DNA of 58,893 nucleotides from assembly GCA_964524025.1 (NCBI GenBank), contig CAZGBT010000005.1:1-58893 (forward strand), written 5' to 3'. A model generated the notes under the pieces. It saw nothing but the letters and a program-made list of their open reading frames with translations. It searched no databases and was not told where the DNA came from. Each line of letters starts with the position of its first letter. Position 1 is the first letter of the stretch. The position numbers and the translations under genes were made by a program. Source of the stretch: CAZGBT01 sp964524025. Lineage in GTDB: Archaea > Aenigmatarchaeota > Aenigmatarchaeia > CG10238-14 > EX4484-224. Positions 8,005-15,923 of the stretch are shown here, one piece after another.

Positions 8005-8157
8005 TTACAACTTATATTTTTTACGTAAGTTATTAAACAATCTTCTTACTCTGATTTTGCCTAAAACTTGGACGCTTTTAACAGAAAATGGCCAACTTCT
8101 TGAATCAATAAAGTCTCTCCAAGCTAATTGAAAACCTGTAGAAGTTAGCTCTAAAAA
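8005..8157 (-). other. In-frame open stretch of 50 codons beyond the TrmB-like stop codon
   Basis: After the TAA of the TrmB-like gene the same frame stays open for 50 codons to another TAA, ending just before tRNA-Gln. It has no plausible start codon of its own. The conceptual peptide is protein-like, with a basic end (KIRVRRLFNNLRKKYKL). It could be a C-terminal tail cut off by a recent nonsense change, a read-through extension, or chance. Confidence 0.25.
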
Positions 8158-8976
8158 TTAAAACTTGACCGGCTCTGAGTTTTGCCAGACTAACTCGAAA
8201 AGTGGCTCTAAAACATCGCTTGCCGCATGTTCGCTCCTTGACCAAATTGCTAATTCTTCTGTTTTATGGACTTCGCCTGGTGAAGTAAGATTCATCAATA
8301 TCTCTTTTCCATCGATAATTGCAAACCTTCCCTTTACTGGTATTTCTTTTTCATTTATATTCCTTATTTCAGCAATTCCAGCAAGAGGTCTAAGAAATTC
8401 AAGATATTTCTTGGGGATTTTCGAAGCAATTCTTATTTCAACACCTCTTTCCTTAGCCTCTCTCAAGTATTTAAGATAATAAGTTGCCAAATCCTTAAGT
8501 CCTTCAGGAGTTGTTAATATGTTTATCTTCTTATTGGCGCCTTTAAACATGCTTTCTAGCTGCCTTTTAAGTAAAATTCCTTTAACGGCGCCTGTTAATT
8601 CTTCTGGTTCTACAAACTTTAACCCTTGCGTATACAATTTTTTCAACTCATCCATTATGGCCGAATTCTTTATTTCATCTATCCTTGCGATTCTTGCTTT
8701 AAATTCTTCTTCGAGTATTTTCTTAGCCCTTTCCAAAGCTTCTTCTGGTGGAACAGCAACGAATTTCATCGGTTTACCTCCTTGCGGAAGAGCAAACCCC
8801 TTAGCTACTAAACTCTGTAATATATCGTAAGACCTTGATCTAGGGACGTTTGTTATTTCTGAAAGTTCCCCTGGGCTAGCTACACCTTTAGCTAATAACG
8901 CTACCCAGATTTTTCTCTCATAAAGGTTTAATCCAATAGCTTTTAGAGCATCCATTACGGCTTGAGACACTAACAT
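8158..8976 (-). CDS. TrmB-family transcriptional regulator
   Basis: The N-terminal winged helix (about residues 8-75, with LGLNLYERKIWVALL-like helix and VPRSRSYDILQSL recognition helix) is typical of TrmB regulators. A coiled linker (EEALERAKKILEEEFKARI) follows, then a PLD-like effector domain with ANKKINILTTPEGL and the final GKEILMNLTSPGEV. TrmB proteins control sugar and central metabolism genes in archaea, but the sugar-binding C-terminal extension of Pyrococcus TrmB is absent. The start is set at the ATG at 8976: a TATA-like TTTAAATA about 26 bp upstream predicts a leaderless message. A GTG three codons earlier is the alternative. Confidence 0.85.
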   Translation of the reverse strand: MLVSQAVMDALKAIGLNLYERKIWVALLAKGVASPGELSEITNVPRSRSYDILQSLVAKGFALPQGGKPMKFVAVPPEEALERAKKILEEEFKARIARIDEIKNSAIMDELKKLYTQGLKFVEPEELTGAVKGILLKRQLESMFKGANKKINILTTPEGLKDLATYYLKYLREAKERGVEIRIASKIPKKYLEFLRPLAGIAEIRNINEKEIPVKGRFAIIDGKEILMNLTSPGEVHKTEELAIWSRSEHAASDVLEPLFELVWQNSEPVKF

Positions 8977-9025
8977 AATTCTCACTTTCTAGTGGATATT
9001 TAAATAGATAATTTTAAATTCTTTA

Positions 9026-10723
9026 TCAACCCGCCTTCCCTTGGGTTTGGAATAATCTTTTAAGTCTTTCGATCGTATCAGCTTCCATAGGACTTTTATC
9101 GAACCTTACTCTAACCAATCTTGGAAACCTTAAAGCATAGCCAGATTCGTAATGTGGGGAAACTTGAATTTCCTGAAAACCTACTTCTACAACTATTTTC
9201 GGTTTTACCCAAACTTCCCTCCCCTTTTCTTTTACAATCAAAGGCTTAAGCAACCTTGTCATTTCTTCAAATTGTTCTTCAGTTAAACCAGTGCCCATCA
9301 TTCCACATGTTAAGAGTTTACCTGTATCTGGATCCCTGCATGCTAAAACATAAGAGCTTAACCATTTTGCCCTTTTTCCTTCCCCCCATGTGGCACCTAC
9401 TATTACTAAATCCAAAGTTTCGGCTGTTGGTTTAATTTTATACCAACCACCAACATGCCTTCCAAAAATGTAAGGAGATTCTGGGTTTTTTAGAAAAACC
9501 CCTTCTTGCTTCAAGCTTAAAGCTTTATGATAAAACTCCTCTATCTCTTTCAAATCAGAAGTCTCGATCATTTCTGCAAGCATTATTTTACCAGGAACTT
9601 GTTCTATTATCGATTCTAGAATTTTCCTCCTTTCCTTAAGCGGTTTATCTATCAAAAGCTCGCCATTAAGATACACTATATCAAAAAGGTTTAGTTGAAC
9701 TGGTATTTCCTCTACCATTTTTTCTATATCATACTTTCTCTGAATCCTCTGGCTCAATTTTTGAAATGGCATAGGTTTTCCAGTTTTCTTATCTATAGGC
9801 CAAGCCTCTCCTTCTATAATGCACTCTTCAGCCTTAACATGTTTTCTAATAGATTCTACAACATCAGGAAATTGCTTAGTAACTTCTTCTTGCCTTCTAG
9901 TAAAAATCCAAACTTCATCTTTCTTTTTATGACATTGCATCCTTAAACCATCATACTTAAACTCAACTATAACGCGAGGGTGTCTTTTTAAAACTTCCTC
10001 TATACTTTCAGCTTTTAACCCAAGCATAACTTGCATAGGCCTTCCCAAGACAGGCTTTACTTTTTTCAAACCCTCTATACCTTCTTCTTTTGCTATTAAT
10101 GCAACTTCCCCAAAATCAGAAAGTATATTCCATGCGTACTCAACCCACTTAACACCTTCTTCTTTCCTAATACCTTTAGGTATCAAAAATGCTTCTACGA
10201 TAGCGTCCCTCACAATACCCTCAGCAACCCCAATCCTTAATTCGCCTAGAATAGTTCTTACCAAGTACCTTGCTTCTTTAGGTTCTGCGTTAAGCAACAA
10301 ACCAGATAGTATAGAAAGTTTTTTATCTTGAGATTTTTCACCAGTTATTCTGCCCAACTCCTGCAATTTATCAAAAACAAAACTTATAGTTAATTCTTTT
10401 TTGAAGAAAGTTTTCTGCCTTTTATTTCTTACGCAATGCTCAGCAGCTAACCCTAAATCTCCAAATTTTTTGTAAAGTTCTTCTATTTCTTTTGTAGAAA
10501 AACCTGTAGCTCTTGTTATAGCTCTTATCATAAGCTGGGTAGCGATGCCAAGTTCTATTTGTTTATAAGGTGGGTACACCAAAGATTGAGAAAGTAAAAC
10601 AACTTTATACAGAATTTCTTTAGGAGTTTTCCTAAAAAACTCGGCAAGAATTCTCGTCTTTCCTATCTTTGAAGAAGTTTTTTCTAGATTTTCATAAACG
10701 TTAGCCAAATCTATATATTTCAT
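9026..10723 (-). CDS. lig: ATP-dependent DNA ligase
   Basis: It seals nicks at Okazaki fragments and in repair. The 565-residue length is that of archaeal type I ligases. The nucleotidyl-accepting lysine lies in FKYDGLRMQ (K256), preceded by the helical DNA-binding domain (1 to about 230). Later motifs are seen: FTRRQEEVT, IEGEAWP, EGVFLKNPESPY and WYKIKP. The C-terminal OB-fold ends with VEVGFQEIQVSPHY and RFPRLVRVRFDK. The gene stands alone between the TrmB-like gene and a divergent small zinc-ribbon gene. Confidence 0.95.
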   Translation of the reverse strand: MKYIDLANVYENLEKTSSKIGKTRILAEFFRKTPKEILYKVVLLSQSLVYPPYKQIELGIATQLMIRAITRATGFSTKEIEELYKKFGDLGLAAEHCVRNKRQKTFFKKELTISFVFDKLQELGRITGEKSQDKKLSILSGLLLNAEPKEARYLVRTILGELRIGVAEGIVRDAIVEAFLIPKGIRKEEGVKWVEYAWNILSDFGEVALIAKEEGIEGLKKVKPVLGRPMQVMLGLKAESIEEVLKRHPRVIVEFKYDGLRMQCHKKKDEVWIFTRRQEEVTKQFPDVVESIRKHVKAEECIIEGEAWPIDKKTGKPMPFQKLSQRIQRKYDIEKMVEEIPVQLNLFDIVYLNGELLIDKPLKERRKILESIIEQVPGKIMLAEMIETSDLKEIEEFYHKALSLKQEGVFLKNPESPYIFGRHVGGWYKIKPTAETLDLVIVGATWGEGKRAKWLSSYVLACRDPDTGKLLTCGMMGTGLTEEQFEEMTRLLKPLIVKEKGREVWVKPKIVVEVGFQEIQVSPHYESGYALRFPRLVRVRFDKSPMEADTIERLKRLFQTQGKAG

Positions 10724-10761
10724 AATTTCAAAATCTTATTTCGAAAATAAAAGGGTTAAAA

Positions 10762-10914
10762 ATGAAAATAGCAACTTGGAATTTCAGGGTTTGTGAATAT
10801 TGTCTCAAAAATTCCCATAAGAAAGTTTTAATGAAAAAGGAGAAGTTAATTTTTGAGGATAGAGAGATAGAGGTTTGGGTTTGTCCTGAATGTGGAAGCG
10901 TAAAAAAATATTAG
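10762..10914 (+). CDS. Zinc-ribbon mini-protein (50 aa)
   Basis: A 50-residue frame with two CxxC knuckles, CEYC near residue 12 and CPEC near residue 42, and a beta-rich middle, the plan of a rubredoxin-like zinc ribbon. An AAGGG-type ribosome binding site precedes the ATG, and the stop codon is one nucleotide before the nitroreductase ATG, so the two are almost certainly cotranscribed. The partner could be RNA, DNA or protein; nothing more specific can be read. Confidence 0.6.
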   Translation: MKIATWNFRVCEYCLKNSHKKVLMKKEKLIFEDREIEVWVCPECGSVKKY

Positions 10915-10915
10915 C

Positions 10916-11545
10916 ATGGACGTTTTTACTTGTTTGAAAAAATTGAGACAAGTCAGAAAATTTGAGAAGAAAGACGTTGATGATAAACTAATAGGAGTAT
11001 TGCTTTATCATGCTACCCAATCCATCTGCGCTGGAGATTGCCAGGAATGGAATTTCATAGTCGTGAAAGATAAAGAAATAAAAGAAAAACTTTATGAAGC
11101 TGCTTTAAAACAATCTTGGATAAAAGAAGCTCCAGTAGTAATTGTAGTTTGTGTCGACTTGGAGAAAATCGGCCTAAAATATGGAAGGAGGGGCGAGATC
11201 CTTTATGCTGTCGAAGATGCCTCTTTTGCAGCTTTGTCCATTGCACTTTGTGCTGTTGCGCTTGGGTTAGGAACTTATGTCGTTCAGGCTTTTGAAGAAG
11301 ATTCTGTAAAAATAATCCTTCAATTACCAGATAATATAAGACCTATTTTTCTGATAGCTTTAGGCTATCCAACTAAAGAAATATCTGAAAGAAAAAAGGA
11401 AAGGATTTGGTTCGAAAATTTAACTTGGGTAGATAGATTCGGCCAAAAGTACCTTATTTCATATTACATCCAACCAGGAATAAGCATGAGTCCAAGAAAT
11501 TTGGAAGAAATTTTAGAGGATATAAAGAAAAAGATGAAAAGATAA
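10916..11545 (+). CDS. Nitroreductase-family flavoprotein
   Basis: The 209-residue protein has the nitroreductase fold features: an N-terminal LKKLRQVRKFEKKDV segment (the R..R..F phosphate-binding region for FMN), WNFIVVKDKEIKEKLYEAA, the EDASFAALSIALCAVALGLGT helix and IALGYPTKE. It would bind FMN and use NAD(P)H to reduce quinones, nitro compounds or an unknown substrate. The last about 50 residues extend beyond the usual end. It follows the zinc-ribbon ORF with one intervening base and precedes a secreted protein by 2 nt, so all three seem to form one operon. Confidence 0.8.
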   Translation: MDVFTCLKKLRQVRKFEKKDVDDKLIGVLLYHATQSICAGDCQEWNFIVVKDKEIKEKLYEAALKQSWIKEAPVVIVVCVDLEKIGLKYGRRGEILYAVEDASFAALSIALCAVALGLGTYVVQAFEEDSVKIILQLPDNIRPIFLIALGYPTKEISERKKERIWFENLTWVDRFGQKYLISYYIQPGISMSPRNLEEILEDIKKKMKR

Positions 11546-11547
11546 TT

Positions 11548-12978
11548 ATGAGAAAATCTCTCCTTTTTTCTCTAATTTTTTTCATGCTTCTTTTGCAAGT
11601 ATCGTTTGCCCAAGTTGAAATTTTACCAGAAAAAACTTCCTGTGTTGTTGAAACTGGCCAAGTAGTTAAACTTAACGTAACAGTTGAAAATAAACAAACC
11701 TTTGATGATACTTTTACGATTTCGCTTTTTCCATCCTCTTTTTTCGGAACATCAATACTTCCTGAAAGGACTGCAATTTCAATCCCAAGACTTTCCTCAA
11801 AATCCTTCTTAATTTTAGTATCATCTTCGCTTGAAGCAAAAGAAGTAACAACTTTCGTTAAGCTATCGCTAACTTCTCTAATTACTAAAAAAATTTACTC
11901 AAAGGATATTTTGATTAAAGTAGTAAGGGCTATTCCGGTACATATTCAGAGCATAACTCTATCAAAGTATATTCTAAAACCATCTGAAAGTTTTAATGTA
12001 AAAGTAGAAGTTAGGAATTTAGAGGAAAGTATTTCAGAAAAGTACTGGGTAGTTTTCATGCTTCTTAAAGATAGCAAATTAATCCATAAGGAAGTTAAAG
12101 ACCTAGAAAACATTCCTCCACTATCCTCTTCATACGTAACCTTTAGTTACAAATTCGGAAAATACCAAAGTGCTGGGGATTACAAGGTTAGGATTTTGCT
12201 GAAAGATTCTAAAGATAGAGTTATTGATGAGAAAATCGAAACCGTTAAGTTAAAGGAGGTAAAAATTGAGCCATCGCAGTATATTAGAAAAGAAGTTAAA
12301 TATGGAATACTTAAGGCGACTGTCATAATTACGATTAAAAACGAAGGAAATGTTGAGACAGGACCATTCTATTTGACAGAATCTTTGCCAGCATTTGCTA
12401 AAAATTTCTTTTTCCCAACTATTGAGCCGGATTTTGAAAAAGCAGTCAACGGAAGAATTGTCTATGGATGGCTTATTAAAAACATTAATCCTGGTGAATC
12501 TGTCCAAATAACTTATACAATTTTTCTAGTACATTTTTGGTTGGCTTTGTTGTTTATCGTTTTCATAGTCTATTTCTCCATCCGAATAACTTTTGCGCCA
12601 ACAATTTTGAAAATACCAAAGCATTTTGGTCCTATCACTAAAGAAAAAGAAATCAAAATTACTTTATCTGTTAAGAACAAAGGAAGGAGGGAAATGAGAA
12701 ACGTTAGAGTTGTTGATAAAGTACCTCCTATAGCCAGGGTTCTTAAGAAATTCGATACATTACCACCTACTAAAATTAAAGCAAGCAAAGAGGGAACCGT
12801 TTTAGAGTGGAGGTTCAGAAAGTTAAAACCAAAAGAGGAAAGAATTTTAACTTATTACATAAGACCAGTAGTTGACGTTATAGGAGAGCTAAAGTTACCA
12901 GCAGCAATTTTAGAAGCTGGAAAGAAGGGAAAAAAGAAAATAATCAAGTCTGGAACTGTAAGTATTAAATCTGAATAA
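11548..12978 (+). CDS. Secreted/membrane protein with CARDB/DUF11-like beta domains
   Basis: The 476-residue protein has a signal peptide (1-21), two or three immunoglobulin-like repeats with the CARDB pattern (about 30-130, 131-240 and 245-325, e.g. VKVEVRNLEE and ATVIITIKNEGNVETGP), a membrane helix near 329-350, and a further repeat after it (about 366-470, VKNKGRREMRNVRVVD). The beta domains on both sides of the helix mean either that the helix re-enters or that one domain is cytoplasmic, which is unusual. The function is unknown; such domains usually mediate adhesion or envelope assembly. It starts 2 nt after the nitroreductase stop. Confidence 0.6.
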   Translation: MRKSLLFSLIFFMLLLQVSFAQVEILPEKTSCVVETGQVVKLNVTVENKQTFDDTFTISLFPSSFFGTSILPERTAISIPRLSSKSFLILVSSSLEAKEVTTFVKLSLTSLITKKIYSKDILIKVVRAIPVHIQSITLSKYILKPSESFNVKVEVRNLEESISEKYWVVFMLLKDSKLIHKEVKDLENIPPLSSSYVTFSYKFGKYQSAGDYKVRILLKDSKDRVIDEKIETVKLKEVKIEPSQYIRKEVKYGILKATVIITIKNEGNVETGPFYLTESLPAFAKNFFFPTIEPDFEKAVNGRIVYGWLIKNINPGESVQITYTIFLVHFWLALLFIVFIVYFSIRITFAPTILKIPKHFGPITKEKEIKITLSVKNKGRREMRNVRVVDKVPPIARVLKKFDTLPPTKIKASKEGTVLEWRFRKLKPKEERILTYYIRPVVDVIGELKLPAAILEAGKKGKKKIIKSGTVSIKSE

Positions 12979-12995
12979 GGTAAAAATTTACTTGG

Positions 12996-13109
12996 CCCCC
13001 GGTAGCTCAACGGTAGAGCGTCCGGCTGTAGGCGAGTACGGCTGTACTTGCTGGTAGCCGGTGCTCGACAAATACCGGAAGGTTCCGGGTTCGAATCCCG
13101 GCCGGGGGA
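12996..13109 (+). tRNA. tRNA-Tyr (GTA) with a 42-nt intron
   Basis: The acceptor is CCCCCGG/CCGGGGG with A73; C1-G72 is typical of archaeal tyrosine tRNA. The exons 12996-13031 and 13074-13109 join to form anticodon stem TCCGG/CCGGA with loop CTGTAGA (anticodon GTA). The intron, 13032-13073, is at 37/38 and contains a hairpin, GCGAGTAC/GTACTTGC, with one G-T pair. The T arm is CCGGG-TTCGAAT-CCCGG. It is the first gene of a tRNA-5S-tRNA cluster. Confidence 0.9.
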
Positions 13110-13142
13110 TTAGTTTTTAATTACTAGTTACAATAAGTTATT

Positions 13143-13268
13143 GGGGTTGGCGGCCAAAGCGGAGGGGGTACGCCCGGTCTCATTCCGAACCCGGAAGCTA
13201 AGCCCTCCAGCGTAGTGGGTAGTACTCTGGCGTTAGGCCAGGGGAAATCCACCACGCTGCCAACCCCC
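13143..13268 (+). rRNA. rrf: 5S ribosomal RNA
   Basis: The terminal helix pairs GGGGTTGGCGG at the 5' end with CTGCCAACCCC at the 3' end, and the interior carries conserved 5S elements (GCCCGGTCTCATTCCGAACCC for loops B and C, and CTCTGGCG in the E-loop region). The length is about 125 nt. It is not next to 16S or 23S here but lies between tRNA-Tyr and tRNA-Asp, so it is probably transcribed separately. Exact ends are uncertain by a base or two. Confidence 0.95.
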
Positions 13269-13273
13269 TTTTT
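13266..13273 (+). terminator. T-run after 5S rRNA
   Basis: The 5S gene is followed by CCCTTTTTAC. Oligo-T tracts directly after stable RNAs are the usual archaeal termination signal. Confidence 0.45.
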
Positions 13274-13310
13274 ACAAATTTTAAAGAAATTACACCAAAA
13301 ATTAAATACT

Positions 13311-13383
13311 GCCCCGGTCGTCTAGCGGCCTAGGATGCAGGCCTGTCACGCCTGAGACCCGGGTTCGAATCCCGGCCGGGGCG
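13311..13383 (+). tRNA. tRNA-Asp (GTC)
   Basis: An uninterrupted 73-nt tRNA. The acceptor is GCCCCGG/CCGGGGC with discriminator G73, as expected for aspartate; the anticodon arm is CAGGC-CTGTCAC-GCCTG and the T arm has TTCGAAT. It closes the tRNA-Tyr/5S/tRNA-Asp cluster. Confidence 0.95.
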
Positions 13384-13413
13384 TTTTTTAAATAAAAAAT
13401 CGGTTTATAATTT

Positions 13414-14136
13414 ATGCTCTTTCCTCTAACAGAAACTAATAGGACATTCTTTGCTGGTTACTGTTTATCGAGCATTTTAGCGATTCTTCCCATGCTTTTT
13501 GCTTTTATCTTCTACAGAAAATATAAGGAACTTCTTATTCCACTTGTGGCTGGCTTTCTTATGGTAGTAGCAGAATTGATCCTTTCTAAAATTGGCTTCA
13601 GGATTATCTATGGAAATCTACATCCTTTACTTGTTATACTTGCAATAGGTTTTTCCCCAACTTTTCTTTTCGTTGGAGCGAGTTACATTTCTCTCTTTTA
13701 CCTCTTTACAAAAAAGGAAAGAAAATTCTGTAAACTAGCTCTTCTTTTATTTGTAATAAGTTGGATCTTACATCCACTTGGGAATTTCATTCCAGCTTTT
13801 GGAGAATCGATTACGATTAGAAGAATAATGCCAGGATGGTGGCATTTGGCTGAAGTTAGTCTAACTATTTCTTTTTTCCTGTTAAACATTTTTCTCTTAA
13901 AACTTTATAAACCAACACTTTTAGCTTTTGCTACAGGAACTTTGCTCGATACTTTTTTTGAAGGTATTATGGCGGCATTTGGAATAAGATGGTATAAGGG
14001 TAATTTTCTTCTTAAATTCCTTCTTCATAGTTTTTTTGAGTTGAATACTGGATTGATGCTTTCGTTATTCGTTTATGAAATTTTACTTAGAAGAAAGGGT
14101 AAAAGTTTGCTAAATTTTTTCTGTAGTAAAGTTTAA
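13414..14136 (+). CDS. Polytopic membrane protein of unknown function
   Basis: The 240-residue product has about seven hydrophobic segments (approximately residues 12-35, 38-60, 70-98, 105-125, 145-165, 168-185 and 210-228) separated by short basic loops, and no signal peptide. I recognise no family. Conserved-looking polar residues lie in a loop with ILHPLGNFIPAFGE and PGWWHLAEVS. It lies between tRNA-Asp and the RNA polymerase operon, whose promoter probably overlaps its 3' end (TTTAAAAATATA near 14131). Confidence 0.6.
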   Translation: MLFPLTETNRTFFAGYCLSSILAILPMLFAFIFYRKYKELLIPLVAGFLMVVAELILSKIGFRIIYGNLHPLLVILAIGFSPTFLFVGASYISLFYLFTKKERKFCKLALLLFVISWILHPLGNFIPAFGESITIRRIMPGWWHLAEVSLTISFFLLNIFLLKLYKPTLLAFATGTLLDTFFEGIMAAFGIRWYKGNFLLKFLLHSFFELNTGLMLSLFVYEILLRRKGKSLLNFFCSKV

Positions 14137-14177
14137 AAATATAATGGTAGCATATTACAATAAGCTAGTTAGGTGAT

Positions 14178-14432
14178 ATGTTGAGGAAGAATGAAGTAAA
14201 TATTTTGGAGCATGAGTTAGTACCAAAACATGAAATAATTAGCGAAAAGGAGAAAGAAGAATTGTTAAAAAAATATGGAATAAAATCTTTAAGACAACTT
14301 CCGAGAATTTTAAGCTCGGATCCTGTAGTAAAAGCTATTGGAGCCAAAGTTGGTGATATAATAAAAATAACTAGGAAGAGTCCTACAGCTGGTGAGGCAG
14401 TTTATTATAGAATTGTTGTAAGAGGAGAATGA
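14178..14432 (+). CDS. rpoH: RNA polymerase subunit H (Rpo5)
   Basis: The 84-residue protein has the RPB5 C-terminal-domain signature: HELVPKHEIISEKEKEELL, then LPRILSSDPVVKAIGAKVGDIIKITR and the final GEAVYYRIVV. It is part of the jaw of archaeal RNA polymerase and opens the rpo operon. A GGTGAT ribosome binding site precedes the ATG. The stop overlaps the B'' ATG by 4 nt, giving translational coupling. Confidence 0.95.
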   Translation: MLRKNEVNILEHELVPKHEIISEKEKEELLKKYGIKSLRQLPRILSSDPVVKAIGAKVGDIIKITRKSPTAGEAVYYRIVVRGE

Positions 14433-15919
14433 ACGAGTTATTCTTAACTTTATTAGATGCATTTATCAAAGAAAGGAGTTTAGTAAAGCATCAAATAGAT
14501 TCTTATAACGACTTTGTTACAAGAAGGATTCCTAAAATTTTAGAAAGTATTGGGACTATAAAACCAGAAGTTCCTGAGTTAGGTGATTTAAAAATTAAAC
14601 TTGGGGAATTTAGAATTGGTAATCCATGCGTAAAAGAGGCAGATGGCTCCATAAGACCAATTCTACCTATGGAAGCTAGGATAAGGAGTCTAACCTATGC
14701 GGCCCCTATGTTTGTCGAAATGAAAGCCATATTAAATGGAATTGAAACACAAAGTGCTTTTGTCAATTTTGGAGACTTGCCAGTTATGGTAAAATCTAAA
14801 ATATGTCCACTCTCAAAAATGTCAAGAGAGGAATTGATTAAAGTTGGTGAAGATCCAGACGATCCAGGTGGTTATTTTATCATAAACGGGACCGAAAGGT
14901 TGTTAGTATTAGTAGAAGAAATTACACCTAACAAAATAATAGTAGAAAAGGTCGACTCTCAGACTGTTTCGGAAATTGCAAGAATACATTCGGAAAAGGA
15001 TGGTTACGTACAAAAACATCTTTTAGAAAGAAGAAAAAATGGAATAATTACTGTAACTTTTGCCAATATACCGAGAATCCCCATAGCAATCTTAATTAAA
15101 GCCCTTGGGTTAGAAAGCGATAGAGAAATTTTAGAAGCCGTTTCGCTAGATAAAGAAGTTCAAGAGGAATTTTTAGTAAACTTGTACGAAGCTGGAGTTG
15201 CTACAGCAGAAGAAGCTTTTGAAGCTTTGGGGAAGTATTTTAAAATACCGCAAAAGAGAAGAAGGATGGAAAGAGTAAGAAGATTGTTAGATAGATATCT
15301 TTTACCACATTTGGGACAAAAACCAACTAATAGGCTTGAAAAGGCGATTTATTTAGCAAAAGCTGCAGAAAAACTAATTAAACTCCATCTTGGTAAAATA
15401 GAAGAAGACGATGTAGACCACTATTCAAATAAAAGGTTGAGACTAGCTGGTGATTTGTTAGAATTACTCTTAAGAGCTATCTTACTAGGAAAATGGGGGC
15501 TTATAACAAGAATAACTTATAACTATCAAAAATTAACAAAAAGAGGCAGAATGCCACCACTCCAAGCAGTTGTAGAATCAAACGTACTTACTAATCAAAT
15601 AATTTCAGCCATGGCTATTGGAACATGGGTTGGAGGGAGGACAGGAGTTAGCCAAAGATTAGAAAGAGGGAGTTTTGTCAAAACGATTTCTCACATGAGA
15701 AACGTTTTATCTCCTTTGACATCAACTCAGGAGCATTTTGAAGCGAGAGAACTTCATCCAACTCATTGGGGAAAGTTGTGTCCAAGCGAAACGCCTGAAG
15801 GTGCTACGATAGGTCTAAGAAAATACCTAGCTGTAATGGCAGAAGTAACTTATGGAATAAGCGATGCTGAAAGGAAAAAGGTCGAAGGAATAATAAATCA
15901 ATTCATAGTTAGAAGGTGA
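14429..15919 (+). CDS. rpoB2: RNA polymerase subunit B'' (N-terminal half of the beta-equivalent)
   Basis: The 496 residues match the N-terminal half of RPB2: the protrusion and lobe (VKHQIDSYNDFV, YFIINGTERLLVLVEE), then the fork region (TGVSQRLERGSFVKTISHMR, HPTHWGKLCPSETPEGATIGL) and a normal end just before the split point known from methanogens and other Euryarchaeota. Splitting B into B'' and B' is therefore ancestral to this operon and not damage. The gene overlaps rpoH by 4 nt, and 4 nt separate it from the next start, which has a GGTGA site. Confidence 0.96.
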   Translation: MNELFLTLLDAFIKERSLVKHQIDSYNDFVTRRIPKILESIGTIKPEVPELGDLKIKLGEFRIGNPCVKEADGSIRPILPMEARIRSLTYAAPMFVEMKAILNGIETQSAFVNFGDLPVMVKSKICPLSKMSREELIKVGEDPDDPGGYFIINGTERLLVLVEEITPNKIIVEKVDSQTVSEIARIHSEKDGYVQKHLLERRKNGIITVTFANIPRIPIAILIKALGLESDREILEAVSLDKEVQEEFLVNLYEAGVATAEEAFEALGKYFKIPQKRRRMERVRRLLDRYLLPHLGQKPTNRLEKAIYLAKAAEKLIKLHLGKIEEDDVDHYSNKRLRLAGDLLELLLRAILLGKWGLITRITYNYQKLTKRGRMPPLQAVVESNVLTNQIISAMAIGTWVGGRTGVSQRLERGSFVKTISHMRNVLSPLTSTQEHFEARELHPTHWGKLCPSETPEGATIGLRKYLAVMAEVTYGISDAERKKVEGIINQFIVRR

Positions 15920-15923
15920 AAAT

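Noticed and set aside
14429..15923. B''/B' break as a frameshift
   Set aside because: The split lies at the position known for many Euryarchaeota and small-genome archaea, with a clean stop, ribosome binding site and ATG.
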